The translations under genes were made by a program, and so were the position numbers. A stretch of 64,000 nucleotides of DNA from Gracilibacillus suaedae. GTDB taxonomy: Bacteria > Bacillota > Bacilli > Bacillales > Amphibacillaceae. Position 1 is the stretch's first letter. Every line of letters starts with the position of its first letter. The notes beneath the pieces are model-generated. The model saw nothing but the letters and a program-made list of their open reading frames with translations, was not told the DNA's origin and did not search any database. Location: positions 1 to 64,000 of the forward strand of contig NZ_JAGFVL010000032.1 in assembly GCF_017599345.1 (NCBI RefSeq), given 5' to 3'. Of the stretch, positions 1 to 10,399 are shown piece by piece.

Positions 1-2757
<2,757 letters not shown>

Positions 2758-2877
2758 ATACGATTTGTTTGAGCTTGTTGATGACTCTTATCTAGTTTTG
2801 AAAGTATATTAAATTTTTACTTGATTTTTTCAAAATACATAGTATAATATTCTTTGTCACTAAAAATAACAGTACAA

Positions 2878-2995
2878 GCCTGGTGGCGATAGCGGAGAGG
2901 TCACACCTGTTCCCATGCCGAACACAGTAGTTAAGCTCTCCAGCGCCCATGGTAGTTGGGGCTCACGCCCCTGCAAGAGTAGGACGTTGCCAGGC
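2878..2995 (+). rRNA. rrf: 5S ribosomal RNA
   Basis: A 118-base 5S rRNA whose ends pair (GCCTGG at the 5' end, CCAGGC at the 3' end) and whose interior carries the conserved CCGAACACAGTAGTTAAG loop. It follows 23S after a 120-base AT-rich spacer and precedes the tRNA array, the standard Bacillus rrn layout. Confidence 0.97.
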
Positions 2996-3007
2996 ATTTT
3001 CTTCCAT

Positions 3008-3082
3008 TCCACAGTAGCTCAGTGGTAGAGCAATCGGCTGTTAACCGATCGGTCGTAGGTTCGAATCCTACCTGTGGAGCCA
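3008..3082 (+). tRNA. tRNA-Asn (anticodon GTT)
   Basis: Cloverleaf with acceptor arms TCCACAG/CTGTGGA, anticodon loop reading GTT, TTCGAAT T-loop and an encoded CCA end. First of 14 tRNAs after the 5S gene. Confidence 0.96.
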
Positions 3083-3084
3083 AT

Positions 3085-3176
3085 GGAGAGCTGTCCGAGT
3101 GGTCGAAGGAGCACGATTGGAAATCGTGTGTGCGGTCAACGCCGTACCGAGGGTTCGAATCCCTCGCTCTCCGCCA
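3085..3176 (+). tRNA. tRNA-Ser (anticodon GGA)
   Basis: Class II tRNA with a long variable arm; acceptor GGAGAGC pairs with GCTCTCC, the anticodon loop reads GGA, and CCA is encoded. Confidence 0.96.
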
Positions 3177-3187
3177 CTTTTAATATA

Positions 3188-3262
3188 GGCCCGTTGGTCA
3201 AGTGGTTAAGACACCGCCCTTTCACGGCGGTAACACGGGTTCGAATCCCGTACGGGTCACCA
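3188..3262 (+). tRNA. tRNA-Glu (anticodon TTC)
   Basis: Acceptor GGCCCGT pairs with ACGGGTC (one G-U), anticodon TTC sits in CCTTTCACGG, and CCA is encoded. Confidence 0.96.
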
Positions 3263-3270
3263 CTTACTTA

Positions 3271-3346
3271 GGAGGATTAGCTCAGCTGGGAGAGCACTTG
3301 CCTTACAAGCAAGGGGTCGCAGGTTCGAGCCCTGCATCCTCCACCA
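3271..3346 (+). tRNA. tRNA-Val (anticodon TAC)
   Basis: Acceptor GGAGGAT pairs with ATCCTCC, anticodon TAC, encoded CCA. Confidence 0.96.
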
Positions 3347-3373
3347 TTCAAAAATTAATACATTCCTTATTAT

Positions 3374-3450
<77 letters not shown>

Positions 3451-3453
3451 AAA

Positions 3454-3530
3454 GGTCCGGTAGTTCAGTTGGTTAGAATGCCTGCCTGTCACGCAGGAGG
3501 TCGCGGGTTCGAGTCCCGTCCGGACCGCCA
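3454..3530 (+). tRNA. tRNA-Asp (anticodon GTC)
   Basis: Acceptor GGTCCGG pairs with CCGGACC, anticodon GTC, encoded CCA. Only three bases separate it from tRNA-fMet. Confidence 0.96.
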
Positions 3531-3550
3531 CTATAAACTTATCAATTTCT

Positions 3551-3626
<76 letters not shown>

Positions 3627-3669
3627 CTTTTAAAGTTTTCTCTTTCTTATTAATATGTTCAATATTTAT

Positions 3670-3755
3670 GGAGGGATAGCGAAGTTGGCCAAACGCGGCG
3701 GACTGTAAATCCGCTCCCATCGGGTTCGTAGGTTCGAGTCCTACTCCCTCCACCA
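3670..3755 (+). tRNA. tRNA-Tyr (anticodon GTA)
   Basis: Class II tRNA with a long variable arm, anticodon GTA, acceptor GGAGGGA/TCCCTCC, encoded CCA. The tRNA-Thr that sits before Tyr in some Bacillus arrays is absent. Confidence 0.95.
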
Positions 3756-3780
3756 TTTTTTTATATTTTATGATAATCGT

Positions 3781-3851
3781 AGGGGTATAGTTTAACGGTA
3801 GAACAGAGGTCTCCAAAACCTCCAGTGTGGGTTCGATTCCTACTACCCCTG
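3781..3851 (+). tRNA. tRNA-Trp (anticodon CCA)
   Basis: Acceptor AGGGGTA pairs with TACCCCT, anticodon CCA, discriminator G. The 3' CCA end is not encoded (GTTTT follows), unlike most neighbours. Confidence 0.94.
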
Positions 3852-3864
3852 TTTTTCTTATCAT

Positions 3865-3941
3865 GGCGGTCATGGCGAAGTGGTTAACGCACCGGATTGT
3901 GGTTCCGGCACGCGTGGGTTCGATCCCCACTGGCCGCCCCA
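3865..3941 (+). tRNA. tRNA-His (anticodon GTG)
   Basis: Anticodon GTG. An extra G at the 5' end faces a C discriminator, the identity element of tRNA-His. CCA is encoded. Confidence 0.95.
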
Positions 3942-3953
3942 TTTTTAAAATAT

Positions 3954-4028
3954 TGGGCTATAGCCAAGCGGTAAGGCAACGGTTTTTGGTACCGTCATGC
4001 GCTGGTTCGAATCCAGCTAGCCCAGCCA
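3954..4028 (+). tRNA. tRNA-Gln (anticodon TTG)
   Basis: Acceptor TGGGCTA pairs with TAGCCCA, anticodon TTG, encoded CCA. Confidence 0.96.
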
Positions 4029-4033
4029 TTTAT

Positions 4034-4108
4034 GCGGAAGTAGTTCAGTGGTAGAACACCACCTTGCCAAGGTGGGGGTCGCGGGTTCGAATCCCGTCTT
4101 CCGCTCCA
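4034..4108 (+). tRNA. tRNA-Gly (anticodon GCC)
   Basis: Acceptor GCGGAAG pairs with CTTCCGC, anticodon GCC, encoded CCA. Confidence 0.96.
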
Positions 4109-4155
4109 TTTGTATTTAACATTTTCATTTAAATATCATATACTATTTATATCGA

Positions 4156-4229
<74 letters not shown>

Positions 4230-4240
4230 TTTCTATTTAT

Positions 4241-4322
4241 GCCGGTGTGGCGGAATTGGCAGACGCGCACGACTCAAAATCGTGTTCCTTCGGGAGTGTC
4301 GGTTCGACCCCGACCACCGGTA
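4241..4322 (+). tRNA. tRNA-Leu (anticodon CAA)
   Basis: Class II tRNA with anticodon CAA. Acceptor GCCGGTG pairs with CACCGGT (terminal G-U), discriminator A, no encoded CCA. Last tRNA of the array. An integrase remnant lies 138 bases downstream, so its 3' end is a plausible former attachment site. Confidence 0.93.
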
Positions 4323-4362
4323 TTTTGAGTATTTGTTTAGCTAATTTAAAAATTAGTATTTT

Positions 4363-4404
4363 GCGTTAGAATGTTGATATATCAATGTTCTAATGCTTTT
4401 TTTT
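4363..4404 (+). terminator. Terminator of the rrn-tRNA operon
   Basis: A long stem (GCGTTAGAA facing TTCTAATGC, extended inward with G-U pairs around GATATATC) is followed by eight T residues. It closes the tRNA array 41 bases after tRNA-Leu. Confidence 0.8.
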
Positions 4405-4459
4405 GTTTTTTGAGTTTGCGGTAGAAAACGATAGATTTTAGCTCCATTTTATACATTTT

Positions 4460-4813
4460 TTACACAACCATATTCTCGAAAGTTGCTGTTGTAGCAGCTT
4501 CATCTTCCTCTCGTAATTCCCTGACAACGTGAGAATATTCACGCAAAGTAGTTTCAATATCTCCGTGACCTAATCGCTCACTGACATAATAAATAGAAAC
4601 TTTTTTATACAATAATACACTTGCGTGAGTATGTCTTAAGCCATGCAGGGTTATAGGATTAATTTTTAGATTGATCAGTAATTTCTTTAACAACTTATTA
4701 GCATTTATATTGCTAATTACTTTATATTTAGAATTAGGGCTATAAAACACCAATTTATGAATGTTATCTGGTGTTGATTGGAATAACTTTTTAAAATGAG
4801 CCATCGTTATCAC
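4460..4813 (-). pseudogene. Tyrosine recombinase (integrase) C-terminal fragment
   Basis: The 117-residue frame keeps the C-terminal catalytic half of a phage/ICE tyrosine recombinase: box II HGLRHTHAS, the LGH motif, and ETTLREYSHV with the nucleophilic Tyr. The N-terminal DNA-binding domains and the box I arginine region are missing. An in-frame stop lies just upstream of the apparent start, and the DNA beyond 4795 belongs to a gene on the other strand. Its position just after tRNA-Leu, reading towards the tRNA, is the usual orientation for an element integrated at a tRNA 3' end. I infer a decayed integrative element. Confidence 0.85.
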
Positions 4814-5587
4814 TAATATTCATTGAAAGTGACCTAGCGACAGAGTCATCTAAACGACTCGAAGAAAAAATTAAAAATTATGTTGAGTTAGCAAAAGAAC
4901 AGGAAGCTATAAACCTATATGTGATTTTTGGATTGATAGATAATTCCTTTCCAACCAGACGGATTATAACTAATAATGGTTATAAAAGGTTAGCAAACAT
5001 GAAAAAAATATTTTTAACTAGAAGTGATATTCATTTAGACAATCTTCATTTATTTGTAGCATATATGAATAGAAGTAAAGAAATTGCAGAAACAATAGCA
5101 ACTCAGATGAAAAATGAAAAGTACGATGAAGTTTCAATTGCAGTTAATACTCTGAATAAGCTAGTAGATGCTTTTCATTATTCCTTTGAAGCAATTGACG
5201 ACAGCGAAGTATATGTAACGAAAGACGATACTTATTTGCAATGCGGAAAGGTATATAAGTTAATAAATAAAACAACGAAAAGTGTACATCATGTTTTATT
5301 CGTAGAAATAGAAGAGGCAAATATGAAATCCCTGGATAAATTATATTATTTAGAATATGTCGCAAACAGTGTTTTATTAAAAATAAACATCGATAAAATC
5401 TTCGGAATATATAGCACATTCGATCATCTAAAAAATGATTATATACCAGATACGATGAAGAACATTGTTTTTATTGCTAACTCTGAATTAGTTAATAATT
5501 TGGATACAAAACCTGTTTGTTATAAAACATTCAATAAAAATAAATTAAAGAGGATAAATATTGAAGATGTACTAGAGGAAGGGGATA
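4795..5587 (+). pseudogene. Hypothetical protein, truncated at both ends
   Basis: I do not recognise this protein. One frame stays open from 4795 through 5587; GTG 4921 and ATG 4999 are possible starts, but the family probably begins further upstream. The sequence is hydrophilic, mixed alpha/beta in character, with no signal peptide or membrane segment. Near 5587 the frame runs out of its own gene into an IS3-family transposase read in the wrong frame, so its true C-terminus is lost. The 5' end abuts the integrase fragment. Probably part of the same decayed mobile element as the integrase, but that is inference. Confidence 0.5.
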
Positions 5588-6085
5588 AATGGGAGCCCAA
5601 TAAAAGCTGCCACTTTCCTTGGATTACTAGAGACATTAGGTATTCAACATTCCTTTTCAAGACCACGAGTGAGCAATGATAATCCCTATTCAGAAGCGAT
5701 GTTTCGTACACTCAAATACCGACCGGATTTTCCGCACAAGGGTTTTGCATCACTAGAAGAAGCAAGGAAATGGGCACAAGCATTCGTTCATTGGTATAAC
5801 CAGGTTCATCAGCATAGTGGACTGAATTTTGTTACACCTGAACAATGTCATACAGGAGAACACATTGCCATCTTAGAAAAACACAGGGAGGTCTATGACG
5901 AAGGAATGAAGAAACATCCTGAGCGTTGGGCAAGAAGCGTAAGAAATTGGAGTTCGTATGAACAAGTAGCACTTAATCTATCCGAGAGGAGGAGAAAACG
6001 AAATCATTGGGGCAATCATAATATCCCTTTTTTTCCTAGTGATGGGAGTCAAAAGCATGGTCTTTCTTTTGATTTCCATCACTAG
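5588..6085 (+). pseudogene. IS3-family transposase OrfB, C-terminal part
   Basis: The frame starts at NGSPIKAATF, just after the second catalytic Asp of the DDE triad, whose codon is replaced at the junction. It continues through SRPRVSNDNPYSEA with the catalytic Glu, then HSGLNFVTPEQCHTG and the family C-terminus HPERWARSVRNWS. About half of the ORF is lost. The ORF continues past the usual end because the reading frame remains open to 6085 through the downstream hairpin. Confidence 0.85.
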
Positions 6086-6086
6086 G
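6035..6086. other. Conserved IS 3'-end hairpin, copy 1
   Basis: CTAGTGATGGGAGTCAAAAG pairs with CTTTTGATTTCCATCACTAG, a near-perfect ~20-bp stem with a 10-base loop. It overlaps the end of the transposase frame. The same structure, with compensating base changes, is present at 8458-8506, so the stem rather than the sequence appears conserved. Confidence 0.75.
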
Positions 6087-6269
6087 CCAGCAAGCGTAGC
6101 GCGGTAGCTTTGTTTGATGAGGGTTGTAACATATTAAAAAACTAAGGCAATTAAATCCGACAACTATATTGGCAAACACCGATAATACTACTGAAAACAA
6201 AATAATTGTTTGTTTTTCTTTTGAAGTATCCTCTTAAACTATTAAGATAACGGAGAGAAAATCTGTTGT

Positions 6270-6587
6270 TTAGAATAATATGTTAATTAAACTTTCAATG
6301 CCCATTGCAATAAATGTAAGAGCATAGAGAACTAAGAGAATTCCAGAAAGAATAACACCAATCTTTGCAAACATATGAGTTTTATATTTCCTTCCAATAA
6401 TTACAGCAGCAATCATAAATAAAATAGTGAACATAATAACTGGTAAACTAATATTAAAATAATCTAGGATAATCTCTCCAAGTGGCCCCTTTCTTTCAAT
6501 ACTGGCATGGTAAAGTAAAAAGCCTATGACAAATAAGAGTAACGAAAGACTTCCCCATCCTAATGATTTTCGTTTTTTTTCTTTAAT
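6270..6587 (-). CDS. Small membrane protein with apparent ATT start
   Basis: A 105-codon frame opens with ATT at 6585-6587, nine bases after a perfect GGAGG at 6597-6601. There is no ATG, GTG or TTG at a usable distance, which is why simple ORF callers miss it. The product starts with a basic KEKKRKS stretch. It has three hydrophobic segments (about residues 12-25, 48-65 and 75-97: SLSLLLFVIGFLLYH, LPVIMFTILFMIAAVII, IGVILSGILLVLYALTF) and a short polar loop ERKGPLGE. I infer a three-span membrane protein of unknown function. It is divergent from the secreted protein gene at 6705. The ATT could instead be a mutated ATG. Confidence 0.6.
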   Translation of the reverse strand: MKEKKRKSLGWGSLSLLLFVIGFLLYHASIERKGPLGEIILDYFNISLPVIMFTILFMIAAVIIGRKYKTHMFAKIGVILSGILLVLYALTFIAMGIESLINILF

Positions 6588-6632
6588 TTTAAACTACCTC
6601 CTTTCATTCTACTAAAATATAGCAGAAAACGA

Positions 6633-6660
6633 TTGCAAATGCTAGTTTAGTATGTATAAT
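6633..6660 (+). promoter_or_regulatory. Predicted sigma-A promoter for the secreted protein gene
   Basis: A -35-like TTGCAA (6633-6638) and a perfect -10 TATAAT (6655-6660) are 16 bases apart, about 45 bases upstream of the 6705 start codon. Confidence 0.55.
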
Positions 6661-6704
6661 ATACTATATGAGGTTTTTTTTTACAAAAAAAGGAGGAATT
6701 AGTA

Positions 6705-7406
6705 ATGAGTCATTTTGTAAAAGTTAGTATTATGGTGGTTACTTTTCTATTAATTACAGCACCTACAGCATTTGCACAGTCAAGCTCCTTTGATGAAAAC
6801 GAATTAAAAGATTTGGAAAATGAGATTAACGAAATACTTGTTGAGGAATTAGAAAATTATTCCGCTGGTATTGTGGAATACGAAAATCCCTCAATTAAAC
6901 TGACACAAGTCACACTGGAAAAGTACAACTATAATAAACAGGATATTCTCAATGCATTTAAAAAAGAAGCAGAACTTATTAAAGCAAATGCAAAGAATAT
7001 AACCATGGAGTTTGAAGAGAAAGAAACTGATAACAATCCAGAATCTGAGATTGGAATACAAAAAATTATTAAAAATCCTTCACACTATCCCGGAGACTAT
7101 ACTGCTAGTGTATCAGCTGCTGTACCAGGTCTCACTACTGCATCTATACGACAGGATTTCGATGCATCTGTAAGATCGGGATATATTAAAAGTATCACGT
7201 TGAGGGGTTCCTCATATTCATCTTCAAAAATCGGATTGTCACAGTGGAGTCCTATTAAAAGTTGGGCAACCATTGAAACTGTTGGTGCGTATCAGGGATT
7301 GAGTGCATCCATCAGAATGAAAGGTACTCTTTCTTATATATTTAAGGGATCCCCTATAAGCTTAACGCCTACTTTCAAGAAGACATTTACTCCACATGAT
7401 TTATAA
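6705..7406 (+). CDS. Secreted hypothetical protein
   Basis: 233 residues with a clear Sec signal peptide: a basic start, the hydrophobic run IMVVTFLLITAPTAF, and a probable AFA-Q cleavage around residue 25. The mature part begins with an acidic helical region (residues 30-110, rich in Glu/Asn). It ends in a Ser/Thr/Gly-rich, probably beta-structured C-terminal half with short repeats such as SVSAAVPG and SYSSSK. No catalytic motif or anchor is visible. AGGAGG sits ahead of the ATG and a consensus promoter upstream. The gene is intact among insertion-sequence debris and divergent from a small membrane protein, which may be a partner or immunity-like protein (inference only). Confidence 0.7.
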   Translation: MSHFVKVSIMVVTFLLITAPTAFAQSSSFDENELKDLENEINEILVEELENYSAGIVEYENPSIKLTQVTLEKYNYNKQDILNAFKKEAELIKANAKNITMEFEEKETDNNPESEIGIQKIIKNPSHYPGDYTASVSAAVPGLTTASIRQDFDASVRSGYIKSITLRGSSYSSSKIGLSQWSPIKSWATIETVGAYQGLSASIRMKGTLSYIFKGSPISLTPTFKKTFTPHDL

Positions 7407-7427
7407 TTACTTAATTTAATCCAAAGA

Positions 7428-7452
7428 TGGTCTCTCTTGGGAGGCCAATTTT
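7428..7452 (+). terminator. Possible terminator after the secreted protein gene
   Basis: TGGTCTC pairs with GAGGCCA around a short loop, followed by AATTTTAAG. The T run is weak, so this is only a candidate. Confidence 0.4.
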
Positions 7453-7584
7453 AAGTTATATTCATATGATTGTTCTTGAGCTTCAATATAGGATAATTTG
7501 GTTGATGTGATTCGGCCTGTGAATAATCTAGTGTAACCAATATATATATACTTCATTCATAGAAATCACCATAAGTCTCTAATA

Positions 7585-7648
7585 CAAAAAAGTAGCCCAA
7601 TTAGGATTCCATCTTTTTTTGCATTTTCCCTAATAGGCTACTTTTTTA
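7585..7648. terminator. Bidirectional terminator-like hairpin
   Basis: AAAAAAGTAGCC and GGCTACTTTTTT flank a partly paired interior (AATTAGG/CCTAAT) with a 22-base loop. The A-run and T-run would serve either direction. It sits just left of the second IS3 remnant. The stretch 7453-7690 holds nothing else I can identify. Confidence 0.5.
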
Positions 7649-7713
7649 TATGTTTATTGAGTAGAAATGGATAGTCAAAGCAAGGGAGTCATGCATTAAA
7701 AGGTAAAAAAAAG

Positions 7714-8443
7714 CGAGCGAACCAATTAGAAAAAGAAATTCAAAAGAAAGAGAAGGCATTACCTGAAGCAGTTTCCCTATTGTTATTGCGAAAAAAGGGC
7801 CAAGCGATTTGGGGGGACAACGAGGAAGAATGATTGACGCTTCAAATCGCATACTAGCTGTGGAACTGATACAAGAGGCAAACACCAATGCGCAAGACCA
7901 AATCAGGTATGGACATGGGACATCACATGGCTTGGTGGAACTGTGAAAGGCTATTATTATAAACTTTATTTGATTTTAGATCTATTTACTAGAAAAGTAG
8001 TTGGTTGGGAAGTGTGGGAAACAGAAGAAGCGAAGTATGCAGAAGAATTAGTAAAAAAAGCTGTCGTTCAAGAGAAAATTCAAGGCCGTCCACTCGTTTT
8101 ACATTCAGACAACGGGAGTCCAATGAAGGCGGAAACTTTTCAAAGTTTACTAGAAAAACTAGGTATTCAGCAATCCTTTTCAAGACCACGAGTGAGTAAT
8201 GATAATCCTTATTCGGAAGCGATGTTTCGGACACTTAAATACCGTACTAATTATCCACATAAAGGCTTTGCATCACTGGAAGAAGCAAGAGAATGGGCAC
8301 AACAATTTGTCTATTGGTACAATCATATTCATTTACATAGTGGTTTGAATTTTGTCACACCTGAACAATGTCATACAGGTGCACATGTTGCGCTCAATCC
8401 AATGCATGAGGAGCAAAAAATACAAGCTCGGAAACAATCGTAG
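7714..8443 (+). pseudogene. IS3-family transposase OrfA/OrfB with internal deletions
   Basis: The orfA tail (RANQLEKEIQKKEK to AIWGDNEEE, stop at 7831-7833) overlaps the orfB ATG at 7830 in an ATGA arrangement typical of IS3 frameshift elements. After 26 codons orfB jumps out of frame into PNQVWTWDITW at about 7893. From there DDE motifs follow (TWDITW, LHSDNGSPMK, VSNDNPYSEA), then HSGLNFVTPEQCHTG. Compared with copy 1, the segment between CHTGAH and VALN (about 36 codons) is deleted. Not functional. Confidence 0.85.
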
Positions 8444-8457
8444 GTACTTCTTATTCC

Positions 8458-8506
8458 CTAGTGATTGGAGTCAAAAGTATGCTTCTCCTTTTGATTCCAA
8501 TCACTA
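8458..8506. other. Conserved IS 3'-end hairpin, copy 2
   Basis: CTAGTGATTGGAGTCAAAAG pairs with CTTTTGATTCCAATCACTA. Relative to copy 1, a G-to-T change in the left arm is matched by C-to-A in the right arm, and a G-U pair becomes G-C. Confidence 0.75.
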
Positions 8507-8667
8507 CGCCAGCAAGCAAAGCGCGGTAGCTTCTGGCAACAAAGTGAGATGGATCAAAAAAAAATTAAAGTAAAAAAATGCGACAACTTTATTGACAATC
8601 ACCGCTTAGGTGGTTACCCCCAAAAGTTAGAGTTTTATTATTCAGCCAATTTTTCTTTTGATCGTTC

Positions 8668-8790
8668 ATGGTTGTACCAGTAGATAACAGACGGAATTTA
8701 GAAAAACCGTTGGACAAAACATTAATATTGGCTAAACGATTTCAACGACATCTTGCCATTTTGTATATGGATATAGATGACTTCAAAGAC
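8668..8790 (+). pseudogene. GGDEF (diguanylate cyclase) domain fragment
   Basis: About 41 codons matching the start of a GGDEF domain: DNRRNLEKPLDKTL resembles the LTGLPNRR..F...L opening, followed by AKRFQRHLAILYMDIDDFKD, the first beta strand with its metal-binding Asp. The GGDEF signature itself is absent. The frame then runs straight into an unrelated transporter fragment, so this is a deletion junction. Confidence 0.65.
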
Positions 8791-8804
8791 ACAGGACTTA
8801 AAAG

Positions 8805-9003
8805 AAGTAAGGGGATTTCCGTGTTTAAAACTAACCCATCATTCGGACTAGGAATACCGTTCTTAATACTTGGACTGGGGCAAGCCATAGGATCCATTTT
8901 TTCAGGAGTAGTAGCAGACATATCAGGATGATATTATATACTTTTTATCGGTGCTTCTATAATTGGTTATGTAACCTTAGTATTTAAACCCAAAACAAAT
9001 TAG
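8805..9003 (+). pseudogene. MFS transporter C-terminal fragment with in-frame stop
   Basis: FGLGIPFLILGLGQAIGSIF followed by SGVVADISG looks like a late MFS transmembrane helix and loop. A TGA at 8929-8931 interrupts it, and the same frame continues YYILFIGASIIGYVTLVF to a TAG at 9001-9003, a plausible last helix. A relic of an efflux-type transporter. Confidence 0.6.
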
Positions 9004-9146
9004 AAATTTGCTTATACTACAAAAATGATCAATCTTTATTTTCAAGCTACACGTTGCTTTTATTTTCTTTTAGGGGTAAAACCTGCAACTGGGTCTACCC
9101 CTTGTTAAGGTTTATTTTATATAGCTTTATTTTAAGATAAGGGTTA

Positions 9147-9311
9147 TTAAGCATTAGAACAGTGAGGTGGTATCCAACCTTTTATCATTGCACCACCTTC
9201 TGAATGGTTATCTACGACAAGGTCACTCCCGTGTTGTCTCATGCCCCTTCTTGAAATAGTCAACCTTAACCCGACCCCTCCGGTTGATAGTCCTTGTCCC
9301 CCAACATTTGC
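9147..9311 (-). pseudogene. Histidine kinase ATPase-domain C-terminal fragment
   Basis: On the minus strand one frame reads GQGLSTGGVGLRLTISRRGM, then RQHGSDLVVDNHSEGGAMIK, then GWIP. This is the G2 box and last strands of a HATPase_c domain (compare GxGLGLxI...HGGxIxVxSxxGxGTxF). The frame is broken at about 9311 by a stop, and the rest of the kinase is not present. Short and degenerate, so moderately certain. Confidence 0.5.
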
Positions 9312-9349
9312 GGATCAAGGGTCCAAGAGCTTGCAGTTGAAGGTGTTTT

Positions 9350-10258
9350 CTAAACGGTTTTATTCTCATCCTCTATAGCGATAACCTCCCTTGCTGCTTC
9401 TATGAAAGACAATATGATTGGTGAAAGCCACTTTTCTTTATGCCAAGCCATATGAGTATATACGTGTAAGTCCGATAGTTGCCATGGAAGAGCAACAAGA
9501 TCACCCCGTTTAACTTCTGCTTCCACTGTGATTTCAGGAAGAAAGGCAATACCGATCCCAGAAATTGCACATTGTTTAATGGCTTCGGCATTTTGAAACT
9601 CCAAATAAGTAATACTATCAATGCCCTTTTTCTCAAATGATCGGTCAAACATGGTTCGATAAGGACAGCCCTTTTCATTAACCAGTAATACTTCTCCGTG
9701 AAAATCTTCCTGTTGCAGTACAGGTTGTTTCGCAAGTGGATGATCAGGAGCAACGAACAAGCGGAAAGTTTCTTCCAGTAACGGTTCTACAGCAAGTCTC
9801 GTTGAGAGAATGGTTTCGTCCAGCATAAAGACGACATCCGCGGTTCCATCAAAGAGTGTTTGCTTGAGTTCCTGATTTGGAACAGAGCGGAAGATAAGTC
9901 GAACGCCTGGATGGCGGGAACGAAATAGCTTAAAGACAACTGGGAGGCGATAGGCGCAAAGAACCTCGTTGGCGCTAATTGTAAGGGTGCCTCTAATATC
10001 TTCGTTGTCATGAACGGTATTGCGAGCTTCGTCTAATTTGTCTAGAACGCTTTGGATATGAGTTAAAAAGCGTTTACCCGCATTGGTGAGAACGAGCTGC
10101 TTGCCCAAACGGTCAAAGAGAGGAACACCAAGCTCATCCTCCAATGCTTTTATTTGCATCGTAACGTTAGAGGGGACGTAGTTAAGCGCGTCCGCAGCCC
10201 GACTAAAATTTAAAATGGAAGCAACTGTGCGAAACGTTTTCAATTGGCGCAATTCCAT
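9350..10258 (-). CDS. LysR-family transcriptional regulator
   Basis: 302 residues, the normal LysR length. The N-terminal winged helix (residues 1-60) shows MELRQLKTFRTVASILNFSRAA split by the usual turn, with ALNYVPSNVTMQIKALEDEL as recognition region and the family GVPLFDRLGKQLVLTNAG. A two-lobed effector-binding domain follows (about 90-290). It is divergently transcribed from the hydrolase gene at 10400 with a 141-base spacer, the classical arrangement in which the LysR protein controls its neighbour and itself. The effector is unknown. Since the target gene carries a stop codon, the pair may be decaying. Confidence 0.88.
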   Translation of the reverse strand: MELRQLKTFRTVASILNFSRAADALNYVPSNVTMQIKALEDELGVPLFDRLGKQLVLTNAGKRFLTHIQSVLDKLDEARNTVHDNEDIRGTLTISANEVLCAYRLPVVFKLFRSRHPGVRLIFRSVPNQELKQTLFDGTADVVFMLDETILSTRLAVEPLLEETFRLFVAPDHPLAKQPVLQQEDFHGEVLLVNEKGCPYRTMFDRSFEKKGIDSITYLEFQNAEAIKQCAISGIGIAFLPEITVEAEVKRGDLVALPWQLSDLHVYTHMAWHKEKWLSPIILSFIEAAREVIAIEDENKTV

Positions 10259-10399
10259 TACACTTTCCCTCTTTTATTTTCAATATTATTGAATACTGAT
10301 TTGAATTTTCTTCACTTTTATTGAGAGTTTCATGGGTTTATACTTTGTACAAGAAATACATTCTAGATGTGTTTCATTTTTGAAGGGAGCGACAATACA

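Larger units (their letters stand above)
5588..6182 (+). mobile_element. IS3-family insertion sequence remnant, copy 1
   Basis: The 3' portion of an IS3-family element fused to the hypothetical gene upstream. It contains the last ~165 codons of the DDE transposase, a strong hairpin, then an arm shared with the copy ending at 8604 (GCCAGCAAGC, GCGCGGTAGCTT and CGACAACTATATTGG before CACCG). The left end and orfA are absent, so the element cannot move by itself. Confidence 0.85.
7700..8604 (+). mobile_element. IS3-family insertion sequence remnant, copy 2
   Basis: A second, internally deleted member of the same IS3 group as copy 1. It retains the end of orfA, an orfB start, the catalytic core and the 3' arm ending CGACAACTTTATTG...CACCG at 8604. 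Roughly 300 bases of orfB between the N-terminus and the DDE core, and about 100 bases near its C-terminus, are missing. The left end is not identifiable. Confidence 0.85.
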
